A stretch of DNA of 64,000 nt from Hyperoodon ampullatus (lineage: Eukaryota; Chordata; Mammalia; Artiodactyla; Ziphiidae): positions 37,849,185-37,913,184 of the forward strand of contig OX457070.1 in NCBI GenBank assembly GCA_949752795.1, in the 5' to 3' direction. Below the pieces are notes generated by a model that ran no database searches, was not told the origin of the DNA, and was given only the letters and a program-made list of their open reading frames with translations. A program made the position numbers and the translations under genes. This document shows, in pieces, positions 1 to 11,919 of this stretch. Each line of letters opens with the position of its first letter. The stretch's first letter is position 1.

Positions 1-878
1 CAATGTTCCGTTTTTAAAACAAATTATGATAGGTGATGAAAAGTGGATACTGTACAATAATGTGGAACGGAAGAGATCGTGGGGCATGTGAAATGAACCA
101 CCACCAACCACACCAAAGGCTGGTCTTTATCCAAAGAAGGTGATGTTGGGACCTCTCTGGTGGCATGGTGGTTAAGACTCCACACTCCCAATGCAGGGGG
201 CCCGGGTTTGATCCCTGGTCAGGGAACTAGATCCAACATGCATGCCACAACTAAGAGCTCACATGCCACAACTAAGGACCCCATGTGCTGCAACGAAGGG
301 GTGGGTGAGCCGCAACTAAGGAGCCCGTGAGCTGCAACTAAGAGCCGGTGCAACCAAATAAAAATAAATAAACAAATATTTAAAAAAGAAAAAAAAAACA
401 AAGAAAGTGATGTTGTGCATAAGGTGGGATTGGAAGGGAGTCCTCTATTATGAGCTCCTTGAGGAAAACCAAACGATTAATTCCAACAAGTACTGCTCCC
501 AATTAGACCAACTGAAAGCAGCACTCTATGAAAATCGTCTGGAATTAGTCAACAGAAAACACATAATCATCCATCAGGATAATGCAAGACCACATGTTTC
601 TTTGATGGCCAGGCAAAAGCTGTTAGAGCTTGGCTGGGAAGTTCTGATTCATCCATGGTATTCACCAGACATGGCACCTTCATTCAGATTTCCATTTATT
701 TCAGTCTTCACAAAATTCTCTAAATGGAAAAAGTTTCAATTCCCTGGCAGACTGTAAAAGGCACCTGGAACAGTTCTTTGCTCAAAAAGATAAAAAGTTT
801 TGGGAAGATGGAATTATGAAGTTCCCTGAAAAATGGCAGAAGGTAGTGGAACAAAATGGTGAATATGTTGTTCAATAA
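1..878 (+). pseudogene. Mariner transposase pseudogene (C-terminal half)
   Basis: This is the remnant of a cut-and-paste transposase of the DD34D mariner family. Visible motifs are 'DEKWILYNNVERKRSW' near 33-80 (around the second catalytic Asp), 'HQDNARPHVS' near 574-603 and 'WYSPDMAPS' near 656-683 (around the third Asp). After that motif the frame shifts, and the homologous C-terminus continues in another frame to a stop at 876-878. An in-frame stop also occurs near 90, and a SINE splits the frame at 148-399. The gene cannot make an active enzyme. What is seen is the motif order and the breaks; the family assignment rests on those motifs. Confidence 0.85.
148..399 (+). mobile_element. CHR-type SINE, older long form
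   Basis: A tRNA-derived head ('ctctggtggcatggtggtt') is followed by a body of 'gccacaactaag' modules and an A-rich tail with 'aaataaataaa'. It is flanked by near-identical target copies, 'aaagaaggtgatgttg' (133-148) and 'aaagaaagtgatgttg' (400-415), which lie within the mariner transposase. Its body differs from the other SINEs in the window, suggesting an older subfamily. Confidence 0.85.
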
Positions 879-934
879 AGTTCTTGGTGAAAATGAAAAA
901 TGTGTCTTTTATTTTTACTTAAAAACCAAAGGAG

Positions 935-1250
935 GACTTCCCTGGTGGCGCAATGGTTGAGAATCCGCCTGCCAGTGCAGGGGACACAGGCTCAAGCCCT
1001 GGTCCAGGAAGATCCCACATGCCACGGAGCAACTAAGCCCGTGTGCCACAACTACTGAGCCCGCGTGCCACAACTACTGAAGCCCATGTGCCTAGAGCCT
1101 GTGCTCCTCAATGAGAAGCCACCACAGTAAGAAACACATGCACCACAACAAAGAGTAGCCTCCGCTCACCGCAACTAGAGAAAGCCTGCACGCAGCAACA
1201 AAGACCCAATGCGGCCAAAATAAATAAATAAAATTTTTAAAAACACAACA
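935..1250 (+). mobile_element. CHR-type SINE, long form, nested in mariner terminal repeat
   Basis: The element starts 'gacttccctggtggcgcaat' and has pol III A-box and B-box-like blocks, 'gccacaactactgagccc' modules and an 'aaataaataaataaa' tail. The target duplication 'aaaaccaaagga' at 922-933 and 1251-1262 is part of the mariner right end, so the insertion postdates the mariner. Confidence 0.9.
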
Positions 1251-1574
1251 AAAACCAAAGGAACTTTTTGGCCAACATAATATATTGTAATCCTTTAACA
1301 TAGCTATGTTGTCACTGCATAATAAATGTAATAATGGTTTACCAGCTAATTCAGTAACAAAATAATCCAGACTATACTGTGCCTTAAAAGTGTGACCTTC
1401 AAAGTCCACTTCACTCTTCTTTTCTTGTGTAGCATGTATGTACTCATAATAAAAATATATATTGCAGTATAACAATACATGTGGCACTCAACACATTGCC
1501 AAGTTATGTTACTGAGATCTGCAGTGTGCAGAACAAGTGCAAAGCAATGAGAGTGCCAACATAGACAGGATCTC

Positions 1575-1824
1575 TATGTTACAAACTACTCAACTCTGGT
1601 CTTTCAGTACAAAAGTAGCCATAACAACACATACATGAATGAATGCGGTTGTGTTCTAATAAAACTTTACTAATGGACACAGATATTTGAATTACATATA
1701 ATTTTAACATGTCACAAATAGTACTCTTTTGGATTTTATTGTAAAAACCATTCTTAGTTTGTGGGCTGTACAAAGACAGGAGCAAGGCAGATCTTGCTGA
1801 CAGGTTATCGTTTGCTGACCTCTG
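1575..1824 (-). mobile_element. hAT-Charlie-type DNA transposon remnant
   Basis: Read on the minus strand, the end is 'cagaggtcagcaaac', matching the widespread mammalian hAT terminus of the CAGGGGTCGGCAAACT type. The body ('ataaaactttactaatgga', 'gtaaaaaccattcttag') also matches that non-autonomous family. No coding capacity is seen. A second fragment of the same family lies near 46355-46470. Confidence 0.65.
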
Positions 1825-1899
1825 TCCTAAGCAGCTAAGAAGTCATAAGGCCTAAGCTTCCTCAGTTCCGCTTTTCCTCAAAAATCTCTTAGTATCATT

Positions 1900-3450
1900 A
1901 CCCATTGCTCCCTCTTCGGCCTCAGATAAAAAAATCGCCCCTCCTTTTCACCTGCCTTGGATCGTATCTTCTCCCACCTCTTACAGGAGGCTTCATTTTT
2001 TGACTCCTGTTTCTCCCTCCTTGACAATCAATCCTTCTCTACAGACTCCTTTCTTTCAGCCTAAAAACATTCCCAGATGTACTTCATAAAAGACAAAGCA
2101 CAACAAAAAAACAGAAAACTACCACATCAACTTGCTCTTACCCAAGCAGCCTGTTCATTTTTCTTCCTCCATTCATTGTTAATCTTTTCTTTTTTCACAC
2201 CTTCTGATTTTATATAGCCTTTATACTCCTCCATGGCTTCTCTCTCCTCTACTTTACTAAAATTGCTTGCTGGAGCTGATGACCTCCAATTGCCAAATGT
2301 GATGACCTTTTTTCAATTCTTGATCTTATCTTACTACAGCATCTGACGCCAGGCATCATCCTTCTCCCCCTTCTTGAAATTTCCTCCTTTCACCTTCACT
2401 TCTATAACACAGGATTAACATAGTTCTACTTCTGCTCTTCCTGGTTTCCATCTTAGTTCCTCTTTCTCTCTACCACTGTAATATCATCCACTAACACTAT
2501 TTCAACTCTCACTTTTATGTGGATGACTCTTAAATATTTCATTTTTCACCTCTTTCCTAAGATCCTTTCCTGCCTTTTAAACTGCTTTCTGAAACTTTCT
2601 CAAGTTCCATTTGAATGTCCCACTGGCACAACCAAACTCAATATAGCTCTAATGAAATGAATGATAATCATTCACAAACCAGTTGTTCCATGTGATTTCT
2701 CTATATTTATTTTATTGACTTTACCTTCAAATAAATATCCAGAATGTGACCCACCTCAGAACCTGCATCACTGTGACCCAGAGCCAAGCCACCATCATTT
2801 CCCACTTGAATTACTGTAACGGCCTCTTGATTCTCCAGACTGGTCTCTTTGGCCCTAGCTCTACCTAAAATTCATTCTCAGGAAAAAGATTTTTTTTTTA
2901 AACCTAAGTCAAATCATATCACTCCTTTGCTCAAAATTCTGCCATGGCTTCGCATTTCAGAATAAAAGCCAAAGTCCTTAAAAATGGCTACAAGGCTTAT
3001 ACCATCTACACTCTGTACTCTTCCCTCCTTCACCTCTGGTACTCTGACTTTGCTCCATTCGTACTGGCCTCCTGTCGTTCATGTGACATGCCAGGCACAC
3101 TGCCACTTAAATAACTTTGCAGTTCTGCTGTTCCCTATGCCTCCAGCAGTTCCCTCATACAGCTTACCCCCTTTATCTCCTTCAGAGAGGCCTTCCCTGT
3201 GTGTAGCTCTGTAACCCCATTTCCTACCACTGGCACTCCGCAACACTCTTCCCTGCTTTATTTTTCTCCTATGGCACTTATTACCTTGTGATTTACTAAA
3301 TATTTGACTTAGTTGTTTATTGCTGTCTCTACCCACTAGTCACAAGGGCAGGAATTTTAAAAATCTGTTTTACTCACTGCTATATCCCTAGATCCTAGAA
3401 CTGTGTCTGGTATGTAGTAGGCACTCAACAAATACTTGTTAACAAATAAA
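1900..3450 (+). mobile_element. L2 LINE remnant, ending at the L2 3' end
   Basis: Pyrimidine-rich diverged sequence resembles the L2 ORF2 C-terminal region and 3' UTR. Diagnostic parts are 'ttactgtaacggcctcttga' near 2812, 'cttcgcatttcagaataaa' near 2950, and the classic L2 tail 'gtagtaggcactcaacaaat' near 3413. Many frameshifts and stops show it is ancient. Short open frames inside it are not genes. The 5' limit is uncertain. Confidence 0.75.
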
Positions 3451-3459
3451 ACACTATCC

Positions 3460-4195
3460 CTCTCATAACTCAATTTTAAAGGTCTAGGGCATTTCAATTC
3501 CTCCTTTCCCTTTACGTACTCCATCTAGCTAGTAACTAAATCTGTTACGTCTATTATATCTTTGCTGCTTTTCACATACCCTAGTTCAGGTCTTCATTAT
3601 TTCTCATCCATTCAAATGCAAAAGCATCATAACTGATGTCCCTAAATTAATAAATATTTATTAAGCAACTTGGATATGCTGGTCAGGTTGTTAGCTTTTG
3701 GGAATACAATTGTAAGTATAACCCAAAATTGTTTATTAATCTTACCATCCAATTTCAACCTGTGTTAACCTGCACTGACCTATTTTAAACACTTAAGACA
3801 GACTGACCTCTTTACAGCACTGTTTATATGTATGTCATAAGCCTGCTTTAAAAAACAAAAACAAAAGCAGACAACCAAAAAACCACCCTTTCCTTACTAA
3901 ATGAAGATTAAGTCTTGTCATGGAAATTAAGATCTTCCATTACTAGGCTCCAATCTAATTTCTCAGCCTTACTTCTTAATATCCTTCTATTTAATACTAT
4001 AGGACAGCTGATGAACAAATCTCATATTTCCTACCTATATACTTTTGTTCAAGCTACTCCATCTGCTTCAGTCTTTTTTTTTTCCTATGTAACTCATGGA
4101 ATGTTACCTATCATTCGAAAATCTAACTTAGATGCTACTTCCTTCTGGATACGAAGAGTCAAAAAATATAAGCTTCACTTCTGAGCTGAGATAAT
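3460..4195. other. Intergenic or PEX13 intron 2 sequence with weak L2-like patches
   Basis: No gene is seen. Stretches at about 3480-3640 and 3930-4180 have the pyrimidine-rich composition of diverged L2. An A-rich patch lies near 3850. The 89-residue open frame at 3915-4184 has no recognisable homology and is treated as chance. Confidence 0.5.
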
Positions 4196-4421
4196 ACTCT
4201 GTACCAGTTGACAGAGTAAAGCCTTAACAGTCAAATATGCCTGGTTTTGTTTCTGGTCTGGCTTATTAAAGATGTGACCTTGAGCAAAAGACTTCTCTGA
4301 ACCTCAGTTTTATCAAGTGTAAAATGAGGATAATTTCTCTTAGAATTGTTGTAAGAATTAAATGAGTAAAATACACGAAATACTTAGCACAGTGTCTTGC
4401 ATATAAAAAAGGCTCAATAAG
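4196..4421 (+). mobile_element. MIR SINE, interrupted at its 3' end by an L1
   Basis: The core matches MIR in forward orientation ('gatgtgaccttgagcaaaag', 'cctcagttttatcaagtgta', then 'ttagcacagtgtcttgcata'). Its tail 'aaaaaaggctcaataa' is repeated after the L1 as 'aaaaaaggcttaataa', so it was the target site of that insertion. Confidence 0.8.
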
Positions 4422-4476
4422 AAGAACTACAGTCCTGCAGCCTGTGAAACAAAAACCACATTCACAGATAGACAAG

Positions 4477-5384
4477 ATGAAAAGGCAGAGGGCTATGTAC
4501 CAAATGAAGGAACAAGATAAAATCCCAGAAAAACAACTAAATGAAGTGGAGATAAGCAACCGTCCAGAAAAAGAATTCAGAATAATGATAGTGAAGATGA
4601 TCCAGGACCTCGGAAAAAGAATGGAGGCAAAGATCGAGAAGATGCAAGAAATGTTTAACAAAGATCTAGAAGAATTAAAGAACAAACAAACAGAGATGAA
4701 CAACACAATAAATGAAATGAAAAATACACTAGAAGAAATCAACAGCAGAATAACTGAGGCAGAAGAACGGATAAGTGACCTGGAAGACAGAATGGTGGAA
4801 TTCACTGCTGCGAAACAGAATAAAGAAAAAAGAATGAAAAGAAATGAAGACAGCCTAAGAGACCTCTGGGACAACATTAAACACAATAACATTCGCAGTA
4901 TAGGGGTCCCAGAAGGAGAAGAGAGAGAGAGAAAGGACCCGAGAAAATATTTGAAGAGATTATAGTCGAAAACTTCCCTAACATGGGAAAGGAAATAGCC
5001 ACCCAAGTCCAGGAAGCAGAGAGAGTCCCATACAGGATAAACCCAAGGAGAAACACACCAAGACACATAGTAATCAAATTGGCAAAAATTAAAGTCAAAG
5101 AAAAATTATTGAAAGCAGCAAGGGAAAAATAACAAATAACATACAAGGGAACTCCCATAAGGTTAACAGCTGATTTCTCAGCAGAAACTCTACAAGCCAG
5201 AAGGGAGTGGCATGATATACTTAAAGTGATGAAAGGGAAAAACCTAAAACCAAGATTACTCTACCCAGCAAGGATCTCATTCAGATTCGATGGAGAAATC
5301 AAAAGCTTTACAGACAAGCAAAAGCTAAGAGAATTCAGCACCACCAAACCAGCTCTACAACAATTGCTAAAGGAACTTCTCTAA
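4477..5384 (+). pseudogene. L1 ORF1 pseudogene (RNA-binding chaperone)
   Basis: ORF1p forms trimers and coats L1 RNA. The start 'MKRQRAMYQMKEQDK' fits the family start. A heptad-rich coiled coil follows ('MQEMFNKDLEELKNKQTEMN', then 'MKNTLEEINSRITEAEERIS'). The RRM-like and C-terminal regions are recognisable downstream, but the frame shifts near 4930 in an AG-rich run and an in-frame stop falls near 5129. The C-terminus, ending near 5384, is homologous to the product of the second L1. It is non-functional. Confidence 0.9.
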
Positions 5385-5442
5385 GTGGGAAACACAAGAC
5401 AAGAAAAGGACCTACAAAAACAAACCCAAAACAATTAAGAAA

Positions 5443-8400
5443 ATGGTAATAAGAACATACATATCGATAATTACCTTAAATGTGAATGGATTAAATGCTC
5501 CAACCAAAAGACACAGGCTTGCGGAATGGATACAAAAACAATACCCATATATATACTGTCTACAAAAGACCCACTTCAGACCTAGGGACACATTCAGACT
5601 GAAAGTGAGGGGATGAAAAAAGATATTCCATGCAAATGGAAATCAAAAGAAAGCTGGAGTAGCAACACTCATATCAGATAAAATAGACTTTAAAATAAAG
5701 AATGTTGCAAGAGGCAAGGAGGACACTACATAATGATCAAGGGATCAGTCCAAGAAGAAGATATAAAAATTATAAATATATATGCACCCAACGTAGGAGC
5801 ACCTCAATACATAAGGCAAGTGCTAACAGCTCTAAAAGAGGAAATCGACAGTAACACAATAATAGTGGGGGACTTTAACACCTCACTTATACCAATGGAC
5901 AGATCATCCAAAAGGAAATTAAAAAGGAAACCCAACCTTTAAATGACACAAGAGACCAGATAGATTTAACTGATATTTATAGGACATTCCACCCAAAAAC
6001 CACAGATTACACTTTCTTCTCAAGTGCGCACAGAACATTCTCCAGGATAGATCACATCTTGGGTCACAAATCAAGCCTCAGTAAATTTAAGAAAATTGAA
6101 ATCATATCAAGCATCTTTTCTGTCCACAATGCTATGAGATTAGAAATCAATTACAGGGAAAAAAACGTAAAAAGCAGAAACACATGGAGGCTAAACAATA
6201 CGTTACTAAATAACCAAGAGATCACTGAAGAAATCAAGGAGGAAATAAAAAAATACCTAGAGACAAATGACAATGAAAACTCGACAATCCAAAACCTATG
6301 GGATGCAGCAAAAGCAGTTCTAAGAGGGAAGTTTATAGCTATACAAGCCTACTTCAAGAAACAAGAAAAATCTCAAACAAACAATCTAACATTACATCTA
6401 AAGGAACTAGAGAAAAAAGAACAAACAAAACCCAAAGTTAGCAGAAGGGAAGAAATCATAGAGATCAGAGCAGAAGTAAATGAAATAGAAACAAAGAAAA
6501 CAATAGCAAAGATCAATAAAAGTAAAAGCTGGTTCTTTGAGAAGATAAACAAAATTGATAACCCATTAGCCAGACTCATCAAGAAAAGGAGGGAGAGGAC
6601 TCAAATCAATAAAATTAGAAATGAAAGAGGAGAAATCACAACTGACACTGCAGAAATACAAAGGATTATAAGAGATTACTACAAGCAACTCTATGCCAAT
6701 AAAATGGACAACCTGGAAGAAATGGACAAATTCTTAGAAAGGTATAACCTTCCAAGACTGAACCAGGAAGAAATAGAAAATATGAACAGACCAATCACAA
6801 CTAATGAAATTGAAACTGTGATTAAAAATCTTCCAACAAGCAAAAGTCCAGGACCAGATGGCTTCACAGGTGAATTCTATCAAACATTTAGAGAAGAGCT
6901 TAACACCCATCCTTCTCAAACTCTTCCAAAAAATTGCAGAGGAAGGAACATTCCCAAACTCATTCTATGAGGCCACCATCACCCTGATACCAAAACCAGA
7001 CAAAGATACTACAAAAAGAGAAAATTACACACCAATATCACTGATGAATATAGATGCAAAAATCCTTAACAAAATACTAGCAAACAGAATCCAACAACAC
7101 ATTAAAAGGATCATACAACATGATCAAATGGGATTTATCCCAGGAATGCAAGGATTCTTCAATATATGCAAATCAATCAATGCAATACACCATATTAACA
7201 AATTGAAGAATAAAAACCGTATGATCATCTCAATAGATGCAGAAAAAGCTTTTGACAAAATTCAACACCCATTTATGATAAAAACTCTCCAGAAAGTGGG
7301 CACAGAGGGAACCTACCTCAACATAATAAAGGCCATATATGACAAACACACAGCAAACATCATTCTCAATGGTGAAAAACTGAAAGCATTTCCTCTAAGA
7401 TCAGGAACAAGACAAGGATGTCCACTCTCACCACTATTATTCAACATAGTTTTGCAAGTCCTAGCCACAGCAATCAGAGAAGAAAAAGAAAGAAAAGGAA
7501 TACAAATTGGAAAAGAAGAAGTAAAACTGTCACTGTTTGCAGATGACGTGATACTATACATAGAGAATCCTAAAGATGCTGCCAGAAAACTACTAGAGCT
7601 AATCAATGAATCTGGTAAAGTTGCAGGATACAAAATTAATGCACAGAAATCTCTTGCATTCCTATACACTAATGATGAAAAATCTAAGAGAAATTAAGGA
7701 AACACTCCCATTTACCACTGCAACAAAAAGAATAAAATACCTGGGAATAAACCTACCTAGGGAGACAAAAGACCTGTATGCAGAAAACTATAAGACACTG
7801 ATGAAATAAATTAAAGATGATACCAACAGATGGAGAGATATCCCATGTTCTTGGATTAAAAGAATCAATACTGTGAAAATGATGATACCACCCAAAGCAA
7901 CCTACAGATTCAATGCAATCCCTACCAAATTACCAATGGCATTTTTTACAGAACTAGAACAAAAAATCTTAAAATTTGTATGGAGACACAAAAGACCCTG
8001 AATAGCCAAAGCAGTCTCAAGGGAAAAAAAACGGAGCTGGAGGAATCAGACTCCCTGACTTGAGACTATACTACAAAGTTACAGTAATCAAGACAATATG
8101 GTACTGGCACAAAAACAGAAATATAGATCAATGGAACACAATAGAAAGCCCAGAGATAAACCCACACACCTATGGTCACCTAATCTATGACAAAGGAGGC
8201 AAGGATATACAATGGAGAAAAGACAGTCTCTTCAATAAGTGGTGCTGGGAAAACTGGACAGCTACATGTAAAAGAATGGAATTAGAACACTACCTAACAC
8301 CATACACAAAAATAAACTCAAAATGGATTAGAGACTTAAATGTAAGACCAGACACTATAAAACTCTTAGAGGAAAACATAGGAAGAACACTCTTTGACAT

Positions 8401-9259
8401 AAATCATGGCTAGATCTTTTTAAATACACCTCCTAGAGTAATGGAAATAAAAACAAAAATAAACAAATGGGACCTAATGAAACTTAAAAGCTTTTGCAAA
8501 GCAAAGGAAACTACCAACAAGACGAAAAGACAACCCTCAGAATGGGAGAAAATATTTGCAAATGAATCAACGGACAAAGGATTAATCTCCAAAATATATA
8601 AACAGCTCATGCAACTCAATATTAAAAATAGAAACAACCCAATCAAAAAATGGGCAGAAGACCTAAATAGACATTTCTCCAAAGAGGACATACAGATGGC
8701 CAAGAGGCACATGAAAAGCTGTTCAACACCACTAATTATTAGAGAAATGCAAATCAAAACTACAATGAGGTATCACCTCACACCAGTTAGAATGGGCATC
8801 ATCAGAAAATCTACAAACAACAAATGCTGGAGAGGGTGTGGAGAAAAGGGAACCCTCCTGCACTGTTGGTGGGAATGTAAATTGATACAGCCACTATGGA
8901 GAACAGTATGGAGGTTCCTTAAAAAACTAAAAATAGAATTACCATATGACCCAGCAATCCCAGTAATGGGCATATACCAAGAGAAAACCATAATTCAAAA
9001 AGACACATGCACCCCAATGTTCATTGCTGTGCTATTTACAATAGCCAGGTCATGGACGCAACCTAAATGCCCATCAACGGATGAATGGATTAAGAAGATG
9101 TGGTACATATATGCAATGGAATATTACTTAGCCATAAAAAGGAACGAAATTGGGTCATTTGTAGAGACGTGGATGAATCTAGCGACTGTCATTCAGAGTG
9201 AAGTATGTCCGAAAGAGAAAAACAAATATCATATATTAACACATATATGTGGAACCTAG
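5443..9259 (+). pseudogene. L1 ORF2 pseudogene (endonuclease and reverse transcriptase)
   Basis: The family protein nicks target DNA and copies L1 RNA. Visible parts in order are the endonuclease start ('ITLNVNGLNAPTKRHRLAEW', about 5470), 'NIYAPNVGAPQYI' (5770), the reverse transcriptase fingers ('[15 protein letters not shown]', about 6850), '[20 protein letters not shown]' (about 7140), '[15 protein letters not shown]' (about 7230), '[14 protein letters not shown]' (about 7400), the active-site 'FADD' (about 7538), and the C-terminal cysteine region ('[18 protein letters not shown]', 8825). Frameshifts near 5940, 6900 and 7690 and several stops break it into pieces. The catalytic FADD is kept, but no complete protein can be made. 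Confidence 0.92.
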
Positions 9260-9505
9260 AAAATGGTAGAGATGAACCAGTTTGCAGGGCAGAAATTGAG
9301 ACACAGATGTAGAGAACAGACGTATGGACACCAAGGGGTAAAGCAGCGGAGGGTGATGGTGGGGGTGGTGGTGTGATGAATTGGGAGATTGGGATTGACC
9401 TGTATACACTGATGTGTATAAAATGGATGAGTAATAAGAATCTGCTGTATAAAAAAATAATTAAAATAAAATTCAAGAAAATAATAATAAAAAAGGCTTA
9501 ATAAA

Positions 9506-9890
9506 TCTTATGTTTCTCCCCAACTGTTGTACTACTTACACTCTTTATGCCTCATTACAATTACCTATTTATGTGTCTCGCCCACCTCTCTCCCAGTAAG
9601 TTTTAGAAAGATAAAGGGATTATGCCCTATGTTATCTTTGTATCTTCCACAGCATCAAGTTCAGTGACTTGTGAACAGTAGTTAAGTAATGTGTGCTGTT
9701 AAACTGAACTAACAAAGAATAAATCAACAAGCCTGTTTTTTTACATGTTCCTCTTCCAGTTTTGAAGTTCTTAACTGAAAATATAACTGGATCAAAATAT
9801 TAAATACAAATGAATAAAGAAAGCTAATTTAATCTATTCTTGAAATTTAAGATTGTTATATGGTTTTTTAACCCATTTTATTACTCTTAC
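9506..9890 (-). other. PEX13: PEX13 intron 2, apparently unique sequence
   Basis: AT-rich sequence runs between the L1 and the PEX13 exon 2 donor. No repeat or gene is recognised, and no PEX13 exon 3 is seen between here and position 1. Intron 2 therefore exceeds 9.8 kb. Confidence 0.6.
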
Positions 9891-10585
9891 CTGTAACTTC
9901 ATCACCGTGAGTAGACAGCAGTTTCCAGATGAGGTAAGGACCACCAAGGATAACAGCAAAGAACAAGAATATTGGCCAAGATTTTGCTGAGTTAGTTGCT
10001 CTGTCCTCAGCACCAAGGCAAGCCACAGTTCCTTCACTTTCTGCCCACAGGTCCTCATTCTCAGAGTCTCTTCTTAAACCTACCATCCATTGTAACCGTC
10101 TGTAAAGATACCTTATAGTCCTAACTAATGCAAAAGCTGAAAAAACCTTTGTGAAGTGTATTTTTAATCGGGAAAAGTGGTTTGCCACATCCAATACAGC
10201 CCTGAAACTGTTATAGACAGCTGAAAAGGTAGCATCCATCATCATGCTGACAGAGGCAAATGCATGCACAATACTTTCAATGGACTGAAATGCACCTCTG
10301 CTGCTTTCTTCAGCTTGCTGAACAAATCTACTAGGTGGATGATCATCTATACGAAGGCGGTTATAGCCCAACCCATTATACCCATAACTATAAGGGCTAT
10401 AGCTTCCATAAAATGAATTTCCATAGGCACCATATCCAGAAGAAAATGAACTGTAAGCAGGTCTGAAAGTGTTCATATTACTGCTTCCTGTCTGCTGGGA
10501 TGGCCTTGGAAGAATAGGCGGTGGCACTCTGGTAAGTGTTGGTTGTCCAGGTCTTGTCAATAAAGTAGGACCCAAATCAGCAGAT
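9891..10585 (-). CDS. PEX13: PEX13 exon 2: peroxisomal membrane docking protein, middle region
   Basis: PEX13 is an integral peroxisomal membrane protein. With PEX14 it forms the docking and import channel for PEX5/PEX7 carrying matrix proteins. This 695-nt exon encodes about residues 31-262. It contains the Pro-rich 'RVPPPILPRPSQQTGSS', the Tyr/Gly-rich segment ('SGYGAYGNSFYGSYSPYSYG') linked to the permeability phase of the pore, the conserved amphipathic region ('FVQQAEESSRGAFQSIESIV'), and a hydrophobic membrane segment ('SWPIFLFFAVILGGPYLIW', about 233-251). The minus-strand acceptor is 'ggttttag' and the donor is 'gtaagagt'. The exon joins exon 1 in frame, restoring '..SFQSADLG', and ends in phase 1. 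The open frame continuing past the donor ('GKSNKMG') is intron. The frame is intact and the protein is very close to mammalian PEX13. Confidence 0.98.
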
Positions 10586-10761
10586 CTAAAACCAAAAAGG
10601 ATTCAAAGTTGTAACTTAAGCACACAATAAATTCATTCAAAGTAACTATTAAACACTTTGTATATACCTAGTGTTACGACAGATCCTACTAAAGATGTCT
10701 TAAGAGTAAGGAATAGTCTCTAATAACCAGATGCTTAGAATCTGTGTTAAGACAAAATGGA

Positions 10762-11070
10762 GGGACTTCCCTGGTGGCACAGTGGTTGGGAGTCCGCCTG
10801 CCAATGCGGGGGACACGGGTTCGGGCCCTGGTCTGGGAGGATCCCACATGCCGTGGAGCAGCTGTGGGCCCGTGCACCACAACTACTGAGCCTGTGGTCT
10901 AGAGCCCATGAGCTACTACTGAAGCCCGTGTGCCTAGAGACTGTGTTCCGCAGCGAGAGAGGCCACTGCAATGAGAACCCCAGGCATCTCAACAAAGAGT
11001 AGCCCCCGCTCACCGCAACAAAGACCCAACGCAGCCAAAAATAAATAAATAAATTTATTTAAAAAAAAAA
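10762..11070 (+). mobile_element. CHR-type SINE, long form
   Basis: The head 'gggacttccctggtggcaca', the long body with 'ccacaactactgagcc' and the 'aaataaataaataaa' tail are present. The target duplication 'aagacaaaatgga' lies at 10749-10761 and 11071-11083. Confidence 0.93.
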
Positions 11071-11567
11071 AAGACAAAATGGATAAGATAAAATAGCTGA
11101 CTGAACTCTATATTCTTGTTTACTTATGCTGCATTATTAGTAGTATCTTCAACCTTTGGTTTCTTTTTAAGACACACGTCCATTTCCTCAGAGTTAGTCA
11201 CAACTCGATATTTATCCATCCTTACACCTAAATGGCACTATCTTAATTACCATAGTTTTATAATAGGTCTTAATATCCAATAAGACAAATCTTCCTACGC
11301 TATTCTTCATCTTCAAGAGTGTCTTGGCTATTTGACCCTTTGAATATCCATATATATTTTAGAATCAGAGTTTGAAGTTCTACACTGTTCTCCCCACAAA
11401 AGCCCTATTGAGATTCTGGTTTGGGATTACATTAAATTCGTAGATTAATTTGAGGTAGTCGACATCTCCATTATATTGAGAGTTTCAACTCAACATAGCA
11501 TATCCTCCATTTACTTATGTCTTTTAAAGATTTTTCTTAATAATGTTTTTTTAAAATAACCACTGAG

Positions 11568-11919
11568 GGACTTCCCTGGTGGTGAAGTGGTTAAGAATCC
11601 ACCTGCCAAAGCAGGGGACAGGGGTTCGTGCCCTGGTTCGGGAAGATCCCGCATGCCATGGAGCAACTAAGCCTGTGAGCCACAACTACTGAGCCTGCAC
11701 TCTAGAGGCCGCAAGCCACAACTACTGAGCCCATGCACCACAACTACTGAAGCCCGCGTACCTAAAGCCTACGCTCTGTAATGAGAAGCCACATCAGTGA
11801 GAAGCCTGCGTGCACACTGCAACAAAGAGTAGCCCCTGCTCGCACAACTAGAGAAAGCCTGTGCACAGCAATCAAGACCCAACACAGCCAAAAATAAATA
11901 AATTAATTAAAAAATAAAT
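11568..11919 (+). mobile_element. CHR-type SINE, long form, nested in old L1
   Basis: The SINE sits between perfect copies of 'aaaataaccactgag' (11553-11567 and 11920-11934). The body carries extra 'gccacaactactgagcc' modules compared with other long copies, and the tail is 'aaaataaataaattaattaa'. Confidence 0.93.

Larger units (their letters stand above)
1..1281 (+). mobile_element. Mariner (Tc1/mariner) DNA transposon, right part, broken by two SINEs
   Basis: The window opens inside a mariner-type element. Its right terminal repeat is visible as 'ggaactttttggccaac' at about 1260-1276, the usual mariner end sequence read inward-out. The left part lies outside the window. Two SINEs (148-399 and 935-1250) were inserted later; each is flanked by a target duplication made of mariner sequence. 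With them removed, transposase code and right end are continuous. It resembles cetartiodactyl mariners more than the SETMAR/Hsmar1 type. The element is inactive. Confidence 0.85.
4422..9488 (+). mobile_element. L1 LINE, about 5.07 kb, 5'-truncated just before ORF1
   Basis: The order is a short 5' UTR remnant, ORF1, spacer, ORF2, a 3' UTR with a G-rich segment (9340-9375), and an A-rich tail. It is flanked by a 16-bp target duplication in the MIR (about 4406-4421 and 9489-9504). The body is closely related to the L1 at 50226-55353 but opposite in orientation. Most of the 5' UTR is missing, so it lacks its own promoter. Frameshifts and stops break both genes, so it is a fossil, although long open stretches suggest moderate age. 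Confidence 0.95.

Noticed and set aside
407..757. A SETMAR-like domesticated transposase gene
   Set aside because: There are in-frame stops, a frameshift after the last catalytic motif and a SINE inside the frame, and no neighbouring SET domain exon.
937..1000. Genuine tRNA genes at SINE heads
   Set aside because: Only A- and B-box-like blocks are kept; the cloverleaf stems are not, and each is followed by a SINE body.
6059..7697. Long open frames (303 and 279 residues) as intact L1 protein or host gene
   Set aside because: They are consecutive pieces of one L1 ORF2 in different frames, broken near 6900.
1..9890. PEX13 exons 3 and 4 (SH3 domain) within the left part
   Set aside because: I searched for the expected minus-strand protein after exon 2 and saw no match; the space is L1, L2, SINE and mariner.
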